From Mycoplasmopsis agalactiae PG2 (GTDB lineage Bacteria > Bacillota_I > Bacilli_A > Mycoplasmatales > Metamycoplasmataceae): a stretch of DNA of 64,000 nt. This document shows, piece by piece, positions 1 through 9,988 of the stretch. Position 1 is the stretch's first letter; each line of letters starts with the position of its first letter. The notes below the pieces were generated by a model. The model saw nothing but the letters and a program-made list of their open reading frames with translations. It had not been told where the DNA came from and ran no database searches. The stretch spans positions 124,001 through 188,000 of the forward strand of contig NC_009497.1 of NCBI RefSeq assembly GCF_000063605.1. Reading direction: 5' to 3'. Both the position numbers and the translations under genes were made by a program.

Positions 1-13
1 TAAGGAGTAAGCT

Positions 14-1945
14 ATGTCAAAGAAATGAAATAAAATACTTGCACTTTCACCAGTGCTTATAGCTCCTGGATTTTTGACATCATGCATTGATTTAGTTATA
101 AACAAGGACTTAGTAAGTAATAAATCGAATAAAAAAGCAAACATAATAACGACCGATAAGCCTATATTTAATTTTGCTAAATCAGGTGTTGAAGATGTTA
201 AAGTTGAAGACATTTTATATACTTTTGGCAGTATTAAAGACGAAGTTCAAGGCAACAAAGTTCAGTTATCTAGTCAGCAATTAAAAAACGGTTTTTGAAC
301 TAAAAGCATCCCGGCTAAGAATAAAGAATCAATAAACAATGAAAATGCTGATTTAAGAAAATTATGACTAGAATTGGTTGAGATATTTGAAAATTAAAAT
401 AATGCTAAAACTACACTAGCTCAAAAATTAGATGAATACATTAATCTGTTTAAACACAACAAATTGTATTTAACAATTTTGACCAATTGGATTAATTTAC
501 AGAATGATTCGGCTAATTTTATTGCTCAATCTCATGGCAGCACAATACACTATGATAAGAATAAAATTCACTTTGGTTATTTTGCTGAAAACTTTTTAAC
601 TAAAGAAGACGGATGAGAAAAATTTAAAGCATTTTGTTTGGCTTACACTGGTGATAAAACTAATATTCAAAATTATAATTATGCTAAATGAATAGTAAAT
701 GAGACTAAGACATTTTTAGCAATTTTGGATAAAAACAAAGATTTAGCTTTTAACCCTGTAAATGAGGGCTATACGCCGGATCTTAAGGAATTAGATTTTA
801 TAAAAAAAGCTCCAACCGATAAAATAAGAAACCTAAGAATTAAGCTCATTGCTGACGGTGGATTTTATTTAAATAAAGCTGATGAAAGCAAAAATGATTT
901 AGACAAATTTAACGAATCTGAAAAGTTTGTTTATTCAGACTACACAGATTTGCACACTGAAAATATTAGTAAGTTTACTGACATAGTTAAAGCTAAGAGG
1001 CTTAGTTCGAAAGAAGAAGAATGAACTCTTGGATATTCATCATTTAAAACAACTGAGGCACTAGGGCCATGAGGATATTTTGCCTATCCAGCTAATTCAC
1101 AAGGTCATACTAACTTTTTTACATATAACTATTCACTTGAAGGCATCACCAGCCAAGATTATTTTTCAAAAGTTATTTATGCAAATTCATTAGTTTACCG
1201 CCACAGAAGAGAAGAGTGAAAAGATCTAAAAGAATATGTTTTATCAACTATTCCTTATTTAATTTCAAAAAACTACACTGAAGAGCAAAAATTAAGATCA
1301 CTTCATAACTTTATAACTTGAAAAATTAACTATGATGTAGAAGCCTTAAAAGAAGAAATTAGAACAGGCAATATTAACCTATCTATGCGTAATCCAGGAG
1401 TTTTGGCTAAGGTTAAAGAATATGAAGAAAAAATAAAGGGCGTATGTGAAACATACGCAAGATTACTAACGTTATACGGAATGTTTTTAAACATTGACAT
1501 AGGCTATCAAACTGGCGATGTCTTTAGATACAAATATGATGAATCATCTGATAAATTTGTCAAATTAGAAGCAAAAGAGCCTCATGCATGAAATGTTTAC
1601 CGTTCTAAAGATAATGGCAAACTTAGATATATTGATTTAACATGAGATGATGCTCAGGATGATGATTCTTATACAACAGTATTTAATAGCAGTAACATAT
1701 TGCCTTTTACTTACACATACTTTAATAAGGAATGAGAAGAATTTTCAGCATTGCACTCTAACGTTAAAGGATCTTTTGTTTTAGAAAGCCCTATTATTTA
1801 TAATAAAAGCAACCAAAAATTCACAATTAGATCAATTGATAAATATCAATATTTAGCAAGTGAATTTCATAAATTAGTTAAGAGTAAAGAAGGCTATATT
1901 GAGCCGCCTGCACTAAACAAAATTTATGATGAATCTAAACACTAA
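14..1945 (+). pseudogene. Transglutaminase-like lipoprotein, interrupted by in-frame TAA
   Basis: The reading frame starts at ATG 14 behind TAAGGAG and encodes a lipoprotein signal peptide ending in LTSC at about residue 23. With UGA as Trp the frame is open to 1945 except for one TAA at 395-397 (codon 128). The downstream part continues in the same frame, so this is a nonsense change and not a frameshift. Around nt 1436-1640 the protein has the order expected of a transglutaminase-like fold: Cys in GVCETYARL, His in PHAWNVY and Asp in YIDLTWDD. The family includes cysteine proteases and crosslinking enzymes that use a Cys-His-Asp triad. As written, only a 127-residue exported stub would be made, so the catalytic part is probably lost. 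The fold assignment is an inference from the motifs. Confidence 0.7.
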
Positions 1946-1960
1946 AATTGACTAATTAGC

Positions 1961-1971
1961 CTATAAAACAG
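1961..1971 (+). repeat. Dispersed 11-mer CTATAAAACAG, intergenic copy
   Basis: Exact copy just after the transglutaminase-like gene. The surrounding sequence (ATTGACTAATTAGC before it, ACAAA after it) closely matches the copy at 22428, so these two share a longer unit of about 30 bp. Confidence 0.8.
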
Positions 1972-1973
1972 AC

Positions 1974-2018
1974 AAATAAAAAAACACACGCAACTAGTTG
2001 TCATGTGTTTTTTTATTT
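1974..2018. terminator. Bidirectional intrinsic terminator
   Basis: A perfect 15-bp stem (1974-1988 with 2004-2018), A-rich on the left and T-rich on the right, around a loop containing CAACTAGTTG. It lies between two convergent genes and can end transcription in both directions. Confidence 0.8.
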
Positions 2019-2463
2019 AAAATTTATCAATTTGGTCGATTCTGGCTTGGTGTCTGCCGCCTTCATATGCGGTGTTAATGTATTCATCAATCATAGCTTT
2101 TGCTTGTTCAATATTAACTTGTCTGCCGCCCATAACAAGCACATTAGCATTGTTGTGTAATTTTGCAAGATTAGCATCCTCAACTGAAGTTACTCTAGCA
2201 GCCCTTATTCCATTGTGTCTGTTTAGTGCATATGAAATACCTAAACCCGTGCCACACAAACCAATTCCAAATGAAACATCTTTATTATCCAATAAATAAT
2301 TAGCTAATTTATGTCCTTGTTCAGCATATGATATAGATTTTGAACTATCTTCAGGTCCTAAATCTACTGTTTCATATCCTAGATTGCTTACATAGTCTTT
2401 TATTTCATTTTTTAAATCACAACCACCGTGATCACTGGCTAAAACTACTTTACCTTTTTTCAT
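2017..2463 (-). CDS. rpiB: Ribose-5-phosphate isomerase B
   Basis: A 148-residue RpiB/LacAB-family protein that interconverts ribose-5-phosphate and ribulose-5-phosphate. The N-terminus has the family pattern VVLASDHGG, followed by DLG at the end of the second strand and GIGLCGTGLGISYALN with the active-site Cys region. NNANVLVMGGRQ is also typical. The length is normal and the gene is intact. In this window it fits with phosphoketolase, which consumes pentose phosphates. Its stop codon lies within the bidirectional terminator stem. Confidence 0.95.
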   Translation of the reverse strand: MKKGKVVLASDHGGCDLKNEIKDYVSNLGYETVDLGPEDSSKSISYAEQGHKLANYLLDNKDVSFGIGLCGTGLGISYALNRHNGIRAARVTSVEDANLAKLHNNANVLVMGGRQVNIEQAKAMIDEYINTAYEGGRHQARIDQIDKF

Positions 2464-2545
2464 TTTTAAGCTCCTATATTTGTATAAAAAATTTTACAAC
2501 AAAAAAGAATAATAAATAGAGCATGAGCTTTAGCACATACATCAG

Positions 2546-2570
2546 TGGGAAAAATCATGTGTTTTTCCCA
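2546..2570. promoter_or_regulatory. Perfect 9-bp hairpin with T-tract in a divergent promoter region
   Basis: TGGGAAAAA (2546-2554) pairs with TTTTTCCCA (2562-2570) around a 7-nt loop, followed by AATTTTTCCACTTTTT. On the plus strand this looks like an intrinsic terminator or attenuator placed before the C39 exporter gene. No gene ends here, since rpiB and the exporter diverge. Confidence 0.5.
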
Positions 2571-2618
2571 AATTTTTCCACTTTTTAAAAAAGTTATTAT
2601 TTAGCTACATTTTAAGAT

Positions 2619-4675
2619 ATGAGAATAAGTAAGCAAGATGATCAACGAGACTGTGGTTTGCATGTCTTAAGCTATCTAATAAATTATTATCATCATAAAG
2701 AGGTTGATATAAATTATTTAAAAATTAATTGTTCTTATGGCAAAGATGGCATAAGTTTGTTTAATTTAAAAAGCATTGCTAGCGAAAATGGACTTAAATT
2801 AGATTCGTATTCTGGCGAGTTTGATGCTCTAACATCGCTAAATAAGCAAGACTTGCCACTTATATTGCTTTTGAACAGAAATGGCTATAGCCATTATGTT
2901 GTGCTTTTAAAAATTAAGGGCAGCAAGTTTTATATTCAGGATCCAGAATTAGGAAAACTAGTCAAAATGGATGAAAAAGTGCTCAAAGAGCAGTATGCAA
3001 ATGTAATAGCTCTAGTTTCGCCATTAAAACTGTCAAAAGAAAAAGGCAAGTTTGTCATCGATAACAGAATAAAAAGCCTAATTTCAAACAGAGAATATGC
3101 ATATCCACTATTAATTTCAACATTTATTAACTTATTACTATCATTCTCTTCATCATTTTTCATAAAAATTGTTTTTGATTTTATACTTCCAAATTTTCTA
3201 AATAAGACAATTATTGTTGTGTTTACACTCTTTGTGTGATTATGTATTCTAAAGGCTATAAATCAGTACTTTAAGTCATATATAGTTAATAAGATTACTA
3301 ACAAAATCTACATAAAACTAAACACTGAGTTTTTTTCAAAATTGAAAAAAACTTCAATTAATAATTTATACAAACTAAATAATTCTGAATATTTTAAAAG
3401 AGCTGCATATATTTAATATATCAGTGAGTTCCAAGCTAATTTTGCATACACATTTATAAGTGAAATTCTTAGTTTAGTTCTATCTGGCTTGCTGCTTATA
3501 TGGCTTAATTATTTATTATTTGCTCTTGTTGCTTGTTTGATCACACTTGTTATTATTGCTAACTACATTTATCAAAGTAGACTAGAAAGCTTGCATAATT
3601 ATTCAATTGATGCAGTATCTAAAAAAATTCAAGCTGATATTGATTACATTAATTCAAAAGATAATTTTAGTGATCAAAGTTATTTTGAAAACTTATGACT
3701 TACTCAATACAAAAAGACTATTAACCAAAAGCAAATTGACGAAAAAATCTATAAAACAGGGTCAGGCAACAATTTGTTCAACAGTATTTTTATAGGCAAC
3801 ATATCAAACATAATAATTTTTGCTTCTACTTTTTTGATTATTAAAAACAAGCTAACTAACGGAGATATGATGATGTTTTTGACTAGTGTTAGTTTCTTTA
3901 TTAATCCATTGTTATCCATTTCAAGCTTGTTGTCATCAAATTCAATAATTAAAAAATATGTTAACCAGATAAATTTTGTTTTTAATTTACCTCATAAAGA
4001 TGTTATAGATAAAGGTCTTATTATCAATAAGGTTGAAAACATTGAACTAAAAGGTATTAAATTTGGCTATGAAGAAGGAATAAATATTTTAGATTTTGAA
4101 AATATAAAAATAGACCAGAACACTTGTTTTAAAGGAACAAATGGTTCAGGAAAGAGTACATTATTAAAACTTATAAAAGGCGATTTTGACAATTATATGG
4201 GTCTGTATTTAATAAATGGAATTAACCAAAAGCAAATAAATTTTGAAGACTTGCTAAGTAATACGATCTATATATCAAGTGATATATTCATTCCTAATGT
4301 AAAGGTAATTGATTTCATTATTGATAACAACAAGGAAAAAGCAGATGTTCTTAATCAAAATATTGAAAAATATGGACTGATAAGCGTGATAAACAAAGCA
4401 AATATAAATATGAATATAGAAATTAATAATAATGCCTCAAATTTATCTAGTGGACAAAAACAAATCATATTGCTATTAAGGCTTCTTACCAGGAAATACA
4501 AAATTGTTATGCTTGATGAAGCTTTTGAAAATATAAGCGTTGACAATTCAGCTGAGCTAAAAAAGCAATAAAAGATTATCAAAAAGATGCACTTTTTCTT
4601 GAAATCAGTCATAGTAATAATTTTGTACACAATTCAAAGGAAATAAGACTCAATGAAATTAACAACTATATCTAA
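2619..4675 (+). pseudogene. C39-peptidase ABC exporter (bacteriocin-processing type), doubly broken
   Basis: The N-terminal domain is a C39 peptidase, which removes double-Gly leaders during export: QRDCGLHVLSY with the catalytic Cys, SHYVVLLKI with His and IQDPELGK with Asp. A membrane domain follows, then an ABC domain with Walker A (GTNGSGKS), signature LSSGQ and Walker B (IVMLDEAFE). Two lesions are visible. A TAA at 3414-3416 (codon 266) lies in an otherwise open frame. Near 4559-4564 an A6 run puts the end out of frame, and one more A would restore a normal ABC ending (AIKDYQKDALFLEISHSNN) that stops at 4675. The restored end overlaps the next gene by 23 nt. The exporter is probably inactive in this strain. 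No obvious peptide substrate gene is adjacent. Confidence 0.85.
3749..3759 (+). repeat. Dispersed 11-mer CTATAAAACAG, coding copy
   Basis: Exact copy inside the C39 exporter gene, read there as IYKT. Confidence 0.7.
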
Positions 4676-5042
4676 ATGAATATGATTTTGACTTGCACTA
4701 GTTTTTGTAGCTTCAGTAATATTGCTAATTTTCATATTTAACTATAAAATAGAGAAAACGGAAAAAATCAACCTATATATAGATGAGAAAAATAGAATGC
4801 ATTTATTAGGCAATAATAAATTATTTTATTCACTAAAACAAGGGCAAAAAATAATTTTAAAAATTAATGAAAAAGCTTACGACATTAATGTATTAACTAT
4901 AAAAATTTTGAAAAATAGTGCACAAATAGATTTTACTAGCTATGATGATAATCTTAGATCGCTTTTAAGAAAGGATATCAATATCGACGGTGTAATTCAT
5001 TTAGGGGAAACAACACTATTTAATCTTCTATTCAAGCAATAA
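4653..5042 (+). CDS. Small single-pass membrane protein next to the C39 exporter
   Basis: This frame of 129 residues opens at ATG 4653, inside the end of the exporter gene. The N-terminus is a strong membrane anchor (after MKLTTISKWIWFW, about 23 hydrophobic residues). A charged, strand-rich extracytoplasmic part of about 90 residues follows, ending LFNLLFKQ. The start is supported by the overlap with the repaired exporter frame, a sign of translational coupling. By position it could be the accessory (HlyD-like) subunit of the exporter, but I see no clear family motif. It is intact although its partner is broken. Confidence 0.65.
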
Positions 5043-5068
5043 AAAATGAATTTAATATAATAATAGTT

Positions 5069-5527
5069 ATGGTTATTGTTAATATCAACATTGAAAACGG
5101 CAGTTCTTTCAATTTTAAAGCTGAATATGAACAAATTTTAAGCAATTTGCAAACATATTTTAAGCTAGAGGACAAGGAAATATCGGTTGATGTTTCCATT
5201 GTGAACAACAGAAAAATCAAAAAACTTAATAAAGAATACAGACAAAAAGACTATGCAACTGACATTTTATCCTTTGATTTTGGCGACAAAAGTCTTTATA
5301 AAAGTATGCCTTTTTTACCCTTAGGCGAGCTTGTAATTAGTCACGAAAAGGTGGAAGAGCAAGCAAAGGAATTTGGTCATTCATTGCGCAGAGAATATTG
5401 TTATTTGTATGCTCATGGACTAATTCACTTAATGGGATATGATCATGAAGTTGAAAATGAAAGAATTGAAATGAATAAAATTGTAGATGCAATATTTAAT
5501 CCGTTAAATATTACAAGAGAGGAATAA
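5069..5527 (+). CDS. ybeY: Endoribonuclease YbeY
   Basis: A 152-residue metal-dependent endoribonuclease of rRNA maturation and quality control. The diagnostic zinc site HGLIHLMGYDH (HGxxHxxGYDH) is present near residue 117, and the conserved TDILSF precedes it. The length is normal. It is followed after 2 nt by cdd and then era, an order also found in Firmicutes, so the three are probably cotranscribed. Confidence 0.96.
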   Translation: MVIVNINIENGSSFNFKAEYEQILSNLQTYFKLEDKEISVDVSIVNNRKIKKLNKEYRQKDYATDILSFDFGDKSLYKSMPFLPLGELVISHEKVEEQAKEFGHSLRREYCYLYAHGLIHLMGYDHEVENERIEMNKIVDAIFNPLNITREE

Positions 5528-5529
5528 TA

Positions 5530-5922
5530 ATGGTTGAAAAATTAAAAAGTTTATTAAAGTATGCATACTGCCCTTGATCGCACTTTCAAGTAGCTGCTAT
5601 AGCAATTGATAAAAATGGAAAAGAATATCCAGGAGTTAATGTTGAAAATGCAGCCTTCCCTTCAGGCTTATGTGCCGAAAGATCAGCGTTATTCGGTTCT
5701 GTTGCTCATGGTGCGGAAGTAGGCACATTTAAGGAAATACACATTATTTCATCAAGCAATGATGTAATTTCACCATGTGCTGGATGTAGGCAAGTTTTAA
5801 CTGAATTTATGCCTGACAATGCCTTAATTTATCAATACAACAATTCGGGCGATAATGTGAGAGTCAACAAACTTAGTGAACTAGTTCCACATCCAATAAG
5901 AACAGAACAGATTAAATCTTAG
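5530..5922 (+). CDS. cdd: Cytidine deaminase
   Basis: A 130-residue pyrimidine-salvage enzyme that deaminates cytidine and deoxycytidine to uridine compounds. It shows the zinc-site pattern CAERSALF (Cys-Ala-Glu with the catalytic Glu) and SPCAGCRQVL, the Pro-Cys-x-x-Cys half. VNVENAAFPSGLCAER is typical of the tetrameric bacterial form. The frame contains one UGA Trp early on (YCPWSHF). ATG 5530 follows the ybeY stop by 2 nt with GAGG upstream. Confidence 0.95.
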
Positions 5923-5933
5923 CGAGCACAATT

Positions 5934-6806
5934 ATGAAAGTATGTATTATAAGTATTCTAGGCAGGCCAAATGTTGGTAAATCATCTTTATTAAATAAGA
6001 TTATTAAATACGATTTGGCTATTGTCTCAAATGTGCCACAAACAACTAGAGACCAAATTATGGGTGTTTATACTGAAGATGGATATCAGTTTGTTTTTGT
6101 TGACACTCCGGGGATTCATAAACCATTAAATCTTTTGGGCGAATCACTAAACAAAGAGGCATTTAGCTCTCTTAAAGATATTGACTGTGTTCTATTCTTA
6201 AGTCCAGTAAATGAAGATATAAAATCAGGCGACAAGCTCATTTTAGAAAGAATTACTAATGCAAAAAATAAAATAGCTGTTATCTCTAAAATTGATTTAG
6301 CTAAATCGCCTGATGAAATTGCTAAGAAAATTGATGGCTTAAAAGAGTATGGTTTTAACAAAATTATTTCAGTTTCAAATAAAAACGATAAGTCAGTTGA
6401 CTCGCTAATTGAAATATTAAAAGAATATGCATATAATGCGCCGCCATTTTATGACGAAGATTATATTACAGATAAATCTATGCGATTTATGGCCAAAGAA
6501 TATATTCGCGAAAGTGCAATAAATCTTTTAACTGATGAACTGCCACATTCAATAGCTGTTGAAGTACAAGATTTTATCGAAGAAGATGACAGAATAACTA
6601 TTAATGCCATTATTTATGTCAAAAAAGATTCTCAAAAAGGCATCTTAATCGGCAAAGGTGCATCAATGATTAAGAAAATTGGCACAAATGCCAGAATGAA
6701 AATGAGCCATCAGTTTGATACAAAAGTGACACTAAATTTAAAAGTCAAAGTTTCTAACAAATGAATCAATGACAAAAGTGCACTCAAAAAATTTGGCTAT
6801 AATTAA
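5934..6806 (+). CDS. era: GTPase Era
   Basis: A 290-residue GTPase that binds 16S rRNA and acts in 30S assembly. The G domain shows G1 GRPNVGKS, G3 DTPGIH and G4 SKID. The C-terminal KH domain has the GKGASMIKKIG loop. The last 14 residues follow a UGA Trp (NKWINDKSALKKFGYN), so a standard-code reading would truncate the protein. It closes the ybeY-cdd-era cluster. Confidence 0.96.
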
Positions 6807-6840
6807 TATATAGTGATCTTTTTAAGAAGAAGGAATTATT

Positions 6841-7893
6841 ATGAATAGACAATTGTTAGACAGAATATTTGCTGAAAAAAACATAGATTGCATAGTGTCA
6901 TCAGCACCACAAACTAGACTATGGTATTCAAATGTCCAAACTACTGATGGTTACATTATTATTGAAAAAGATAAGGCATATTTATTTGTTGATAGTAGAT
7001 ATATTGAATACTGCGAAAAGTATGCTCAAAATGTTGAAGTGCGTTTATTAGCTGGTAAATCATTGAAGGAATTCTTTGACCAAAAAGCCTATAAAAAAGT
7101 CGCATTTGAAAAAGACTACATCGTTTATGATGAATTTGATAAATTGCATAAACTAATTAATCCTAAAACTGTTGCCTTTATTAAGGGACAAGAATTAAGA
7201 ATTAAAAAGAGTGAGGCAGAAATAAAGGCTATGGAAGAAGTAATAAGCATTTCATTGAAAGCTTATGAAAAATTAGTTGAATGAATTATTCCAGGAATGA
7301 CTGAAAAACAAATTGCAACAAAACTAAACCACTTAATGAAAACATATGGTGCTCAAAAAGAAAGTTTTGATGAAATTGTTGCTTCTGGACCTAACTCAGC
7401 TGAACCACACCACCACCCAACTGATAGAAGAATCAAAAGTGGCGAATTACTAAAGATTGACTTTGGTGCACTATACAATGGTTTTTGTGCTGACATTACT
7501 AGAACATTTATTCTTGGAAGACAAAACATAAGTGATAAACCAGAACAAGAAAAAATATTAGAAATTGTTAAAGAGGCTGCTCGTTTAGGCCGTGAAGCAG
7601 TTAAACCAGGCGTTAAGGCTTCTGACATTGACAAAATATGTAGAGACTACATTCAAAAACAAGGATATGGATCATATTTTGTACACTCAACCGGACACGG
7701 TTTAGGAATTGACGTTCATGAACTTCCTAATGTAAGCTCACACAGTGACTATGTTTTAGAAGAAGGAATGATTATTACTGTTGAGCCAGGAATTTACATC
7801 CCAGGTCTTGGTGGTGCTAGAATTGAAGACGACGTGCTTGTTACTGCAGATGGACACCGTGTTCTAACACGCCCTGAAGAAGAAGCAATGTAA
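6841..7893 (+). CDS. pepP: Xaa-Pro aminopeptidase (M24 family)
   Basis: A 350-residue cytosolic metallopeptidase that removes N-terminal residues ahead of proline. An N-terminal creatinase-like domain is followed by the pita-bread domain. The five metal ligands can be placed: Asp in KIDFGALYNG, Asp in CADITRTF, His in GHGLGIDVHE, Glu in TVEPGIYI and Glu in ARIEDD. One UGA Trp lies near residue 148. An AAGAAGGA ribosome-binding site precedes ATG 6841, and a terminator follows. Confidence 0.93.
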
Positions 7894-7899
7894 CAACTT

Positions 7900-7931
7900 A
7901 AAAAAGGAAAGTGGAGAGGCTTTCTTTTTTT
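7900..7931 (+). terminator. Intrinsic terminator after pepP
   Basis: AAAAAAGGAAAG pairs with CTTTCTTTTTTT around a short GA-rich loop, with the T-run serving as the tail. Confidence 0.7.
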
Positions 7932-8009
7932 GTTTGAAAACTCATTTTTTATGAATTATGACCTGTTTTTTTAACTTTTTGCTAAATATTTAATAAAATT
8001 CATATCACT

Positions 8010-9446
8010 ATGAAAGAACTAGAAAAGATAACTCCTTTAGAGCTAGATTTTGCTAAATGATACACTGATGTTGTAAAGCAAGGGAACTTAATTGAGTATG
8101 GTCCAGTTAAAGGAACATTAATTTTTAAACCAAATTCATATGGAATTTGAGAACAAATACAAAAAGCGCTGAATGAAATTTTTAGAGGCTTAAAAGTTCA
8201 AAATGTATATCTTCCTTTGTTCATTCCTGACAGATTACTTGCTAAAGAAAAAGAACATATTGCTGGTTTTAACCCTGAGTTAGCAACAATAACTAAAGTT
8301 GGTGATAAAGAGCTTGATCAAAAAATTTATGTAAGGCCTACATCAGAAGTTTTATTTGCTGACTTATTTAAAAAAATGATTGTTTCGCATAAGGATTTGC
8401 CTATTTTATACAATCAATGGGCAAATGTCGTAAGGTGAGAAAAGACAACAAATCCATTTTTAAGAAGCAGGGAATTTTTATGACAAGAAGGCCACACATG
8501 CCACAAAAGTGCAATTGAAGCTAGAAAATTAACTAGAGAAATGATCAATGTGTATGCTAAATTTTTAAAAAATTATTTAGCTATACCAACAATTATTGGC
8601 AAGAAAACTCCATATGAAAAATTTGCTGGAGCCTGCTCAACATATACAGTTGAAGCTATGATGAAAGATGGAAAGGCATTGCAAGCAGGAACTAGCCACT
8701 ATTTAGCCCAAAACTTTTCTAAAAGGTTTGAAATTTCTTTCAAAAATGATAAAAATGAAGATGAGTTTGTTTACCAAACATCATGGGGTGTCTCTACAAG
8801 ATTACTAGGCGCAATTATAATGACCCATGGTGATAATAGGGGAATAATTATTCCTCCTAAGGTTGCTCCTGTTCAAGTTGACATTTTGGAATTATTTGCT
8901 AATAAACAGCCTAAAGTTCATGACTTTTGTAATGAATTAGCTAAGCAACTAGAAAGAAAATTTAGAGTAAGGCTTGATTCGACTGACAAATCTCCTGGCT
9001 ATAAAGCTTCAAATTCTGAAATTCAAGGTGTACCACTTAGGATCGAGGTTGGCCCTAAAGATCTAGAAAATAAAACTGTAACTATAGTGCGTAGGGACAC
9101 CTTAGAAAAAACTATAGTTAGTGTATCATATGTTAAGAGCAAGGTTCGTGAATTACTAAACAGCATTCATAATAATCTTTATGAAAATGCCAAAAGAAAA
9201 CTTGACGAAAATACTGTCCTTGTTGATAACTATGAAGAATTCAAAACTAAAATTAAGGAGAACAAGTTTGTTTTAGCTCCTTTTTGCTGTGCTGAAGAAG
9301 CAGAGATAAAAATCAAAGAAGAGACAGGCGCAACAACTAGATGCATTCCTAGAAAATCATTAAAACCTGGCAAGGTTAACAAATGCATTTTTGAAGAATG
9401 TAGATCGCAAACTAACAAGTATGTTATTTTTGCTAAAGCATACTAA
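8010..9446 (+). CDS. proS: Prolyl-tRNA synthetase (eukaryote/archaeal-like form)
   Basis: A 478-residue class II synthetase that charges tRNA-Pro. RPTSEVLF (motif 2 region), LRSREFLWQEGHT and the C-terminal zinc-like segment with Cys residues (FCCAEE, KCIFEECRS) mark the shorter ProS type shared with archaea, eukaryotes and many mycoplasmas. It lacks the editing insertion of the long bacterial form. The first 68 codons contain UGA Trp codons, so the gene begins at ATG 8010. A protein starting at 8217 would lack motif 1. Confidence 0.95.
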
Positions 9447-9502
9447 TTACTAACATTGATAGCGGTTTTATTTTCATAACTTATGCCAAATAAAGGAAAA
9501 TT

Positions 9503-9940
9503 ATGATAAATAACATATCGCTTCATAATGTTTTAAATTATGCAATGTCAGACTTAGAAAAATATAAGTTTGTTGCCACAATATGTAGGATAGAAAAGGC
9601 TCGCGCAAAGTTAGACGAAAGAAGCAATTTACTTTATAGTGACAGAAACAAAATTCATCATAGAAGCCGCACATTTTTTTCTGATAAATTCAATAGGGCG
9701 CTTGAGTGTTTAGAAGATAATTATAAGCATTTAATAACTAAAGAATTTTTGGAAAAAGAAAACAATTACTGATATGAAGAGTTTTATTCAAAAACAACAT
9801 ACTATAAGTATCGTAAAAAAGCAGTTGACGAGTTTTTTAGCCTACTATTTAGACAAAGATCATATGATTATTTAGCACGAAAGCAAGAGAGTTTTTTCTC
9901 TTGCTTTTCTTTTAGTAAACACAATAAAAAAGGCACTTAA
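9503..9940 (+). CDS. Conserved mycoplasma protein of unknown function; terminator inside its 3' end
   Basis: A 145-residue basic, helix-rich soluble protein with no signal peptide. The pattern KFVATICRIEKARAKLDER is reminiscent of a small family found across mycoplasmas (MG284/MPN403-like), a tentative assignment from memory. One UGA Trp lies at residue 90. The last part of the frame (after YLARKQE) is translated from a perfect hairpin plus T-tract and is low in complexity. The ancestral stop was therefore probably upstream of or within the terminator and has been lost. ATG 9503 follows AAAGGAAAA. Confidence 0.6.
9880..9913 (+). terminator. Terminator hairpin embedded in coding sequence
   Basis: An 11-bp perfect stem (9880-9890 with 9897-9907) around a T-rich loop, followed by TTCTTTT. 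It lies before the stop codon at 9938-9940. Confidence 0.65.
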
Positions 9941-9988
9941 ATTTTAAATTTAATATAATTAACATACTATATAAATGGAGTTTAAGGT

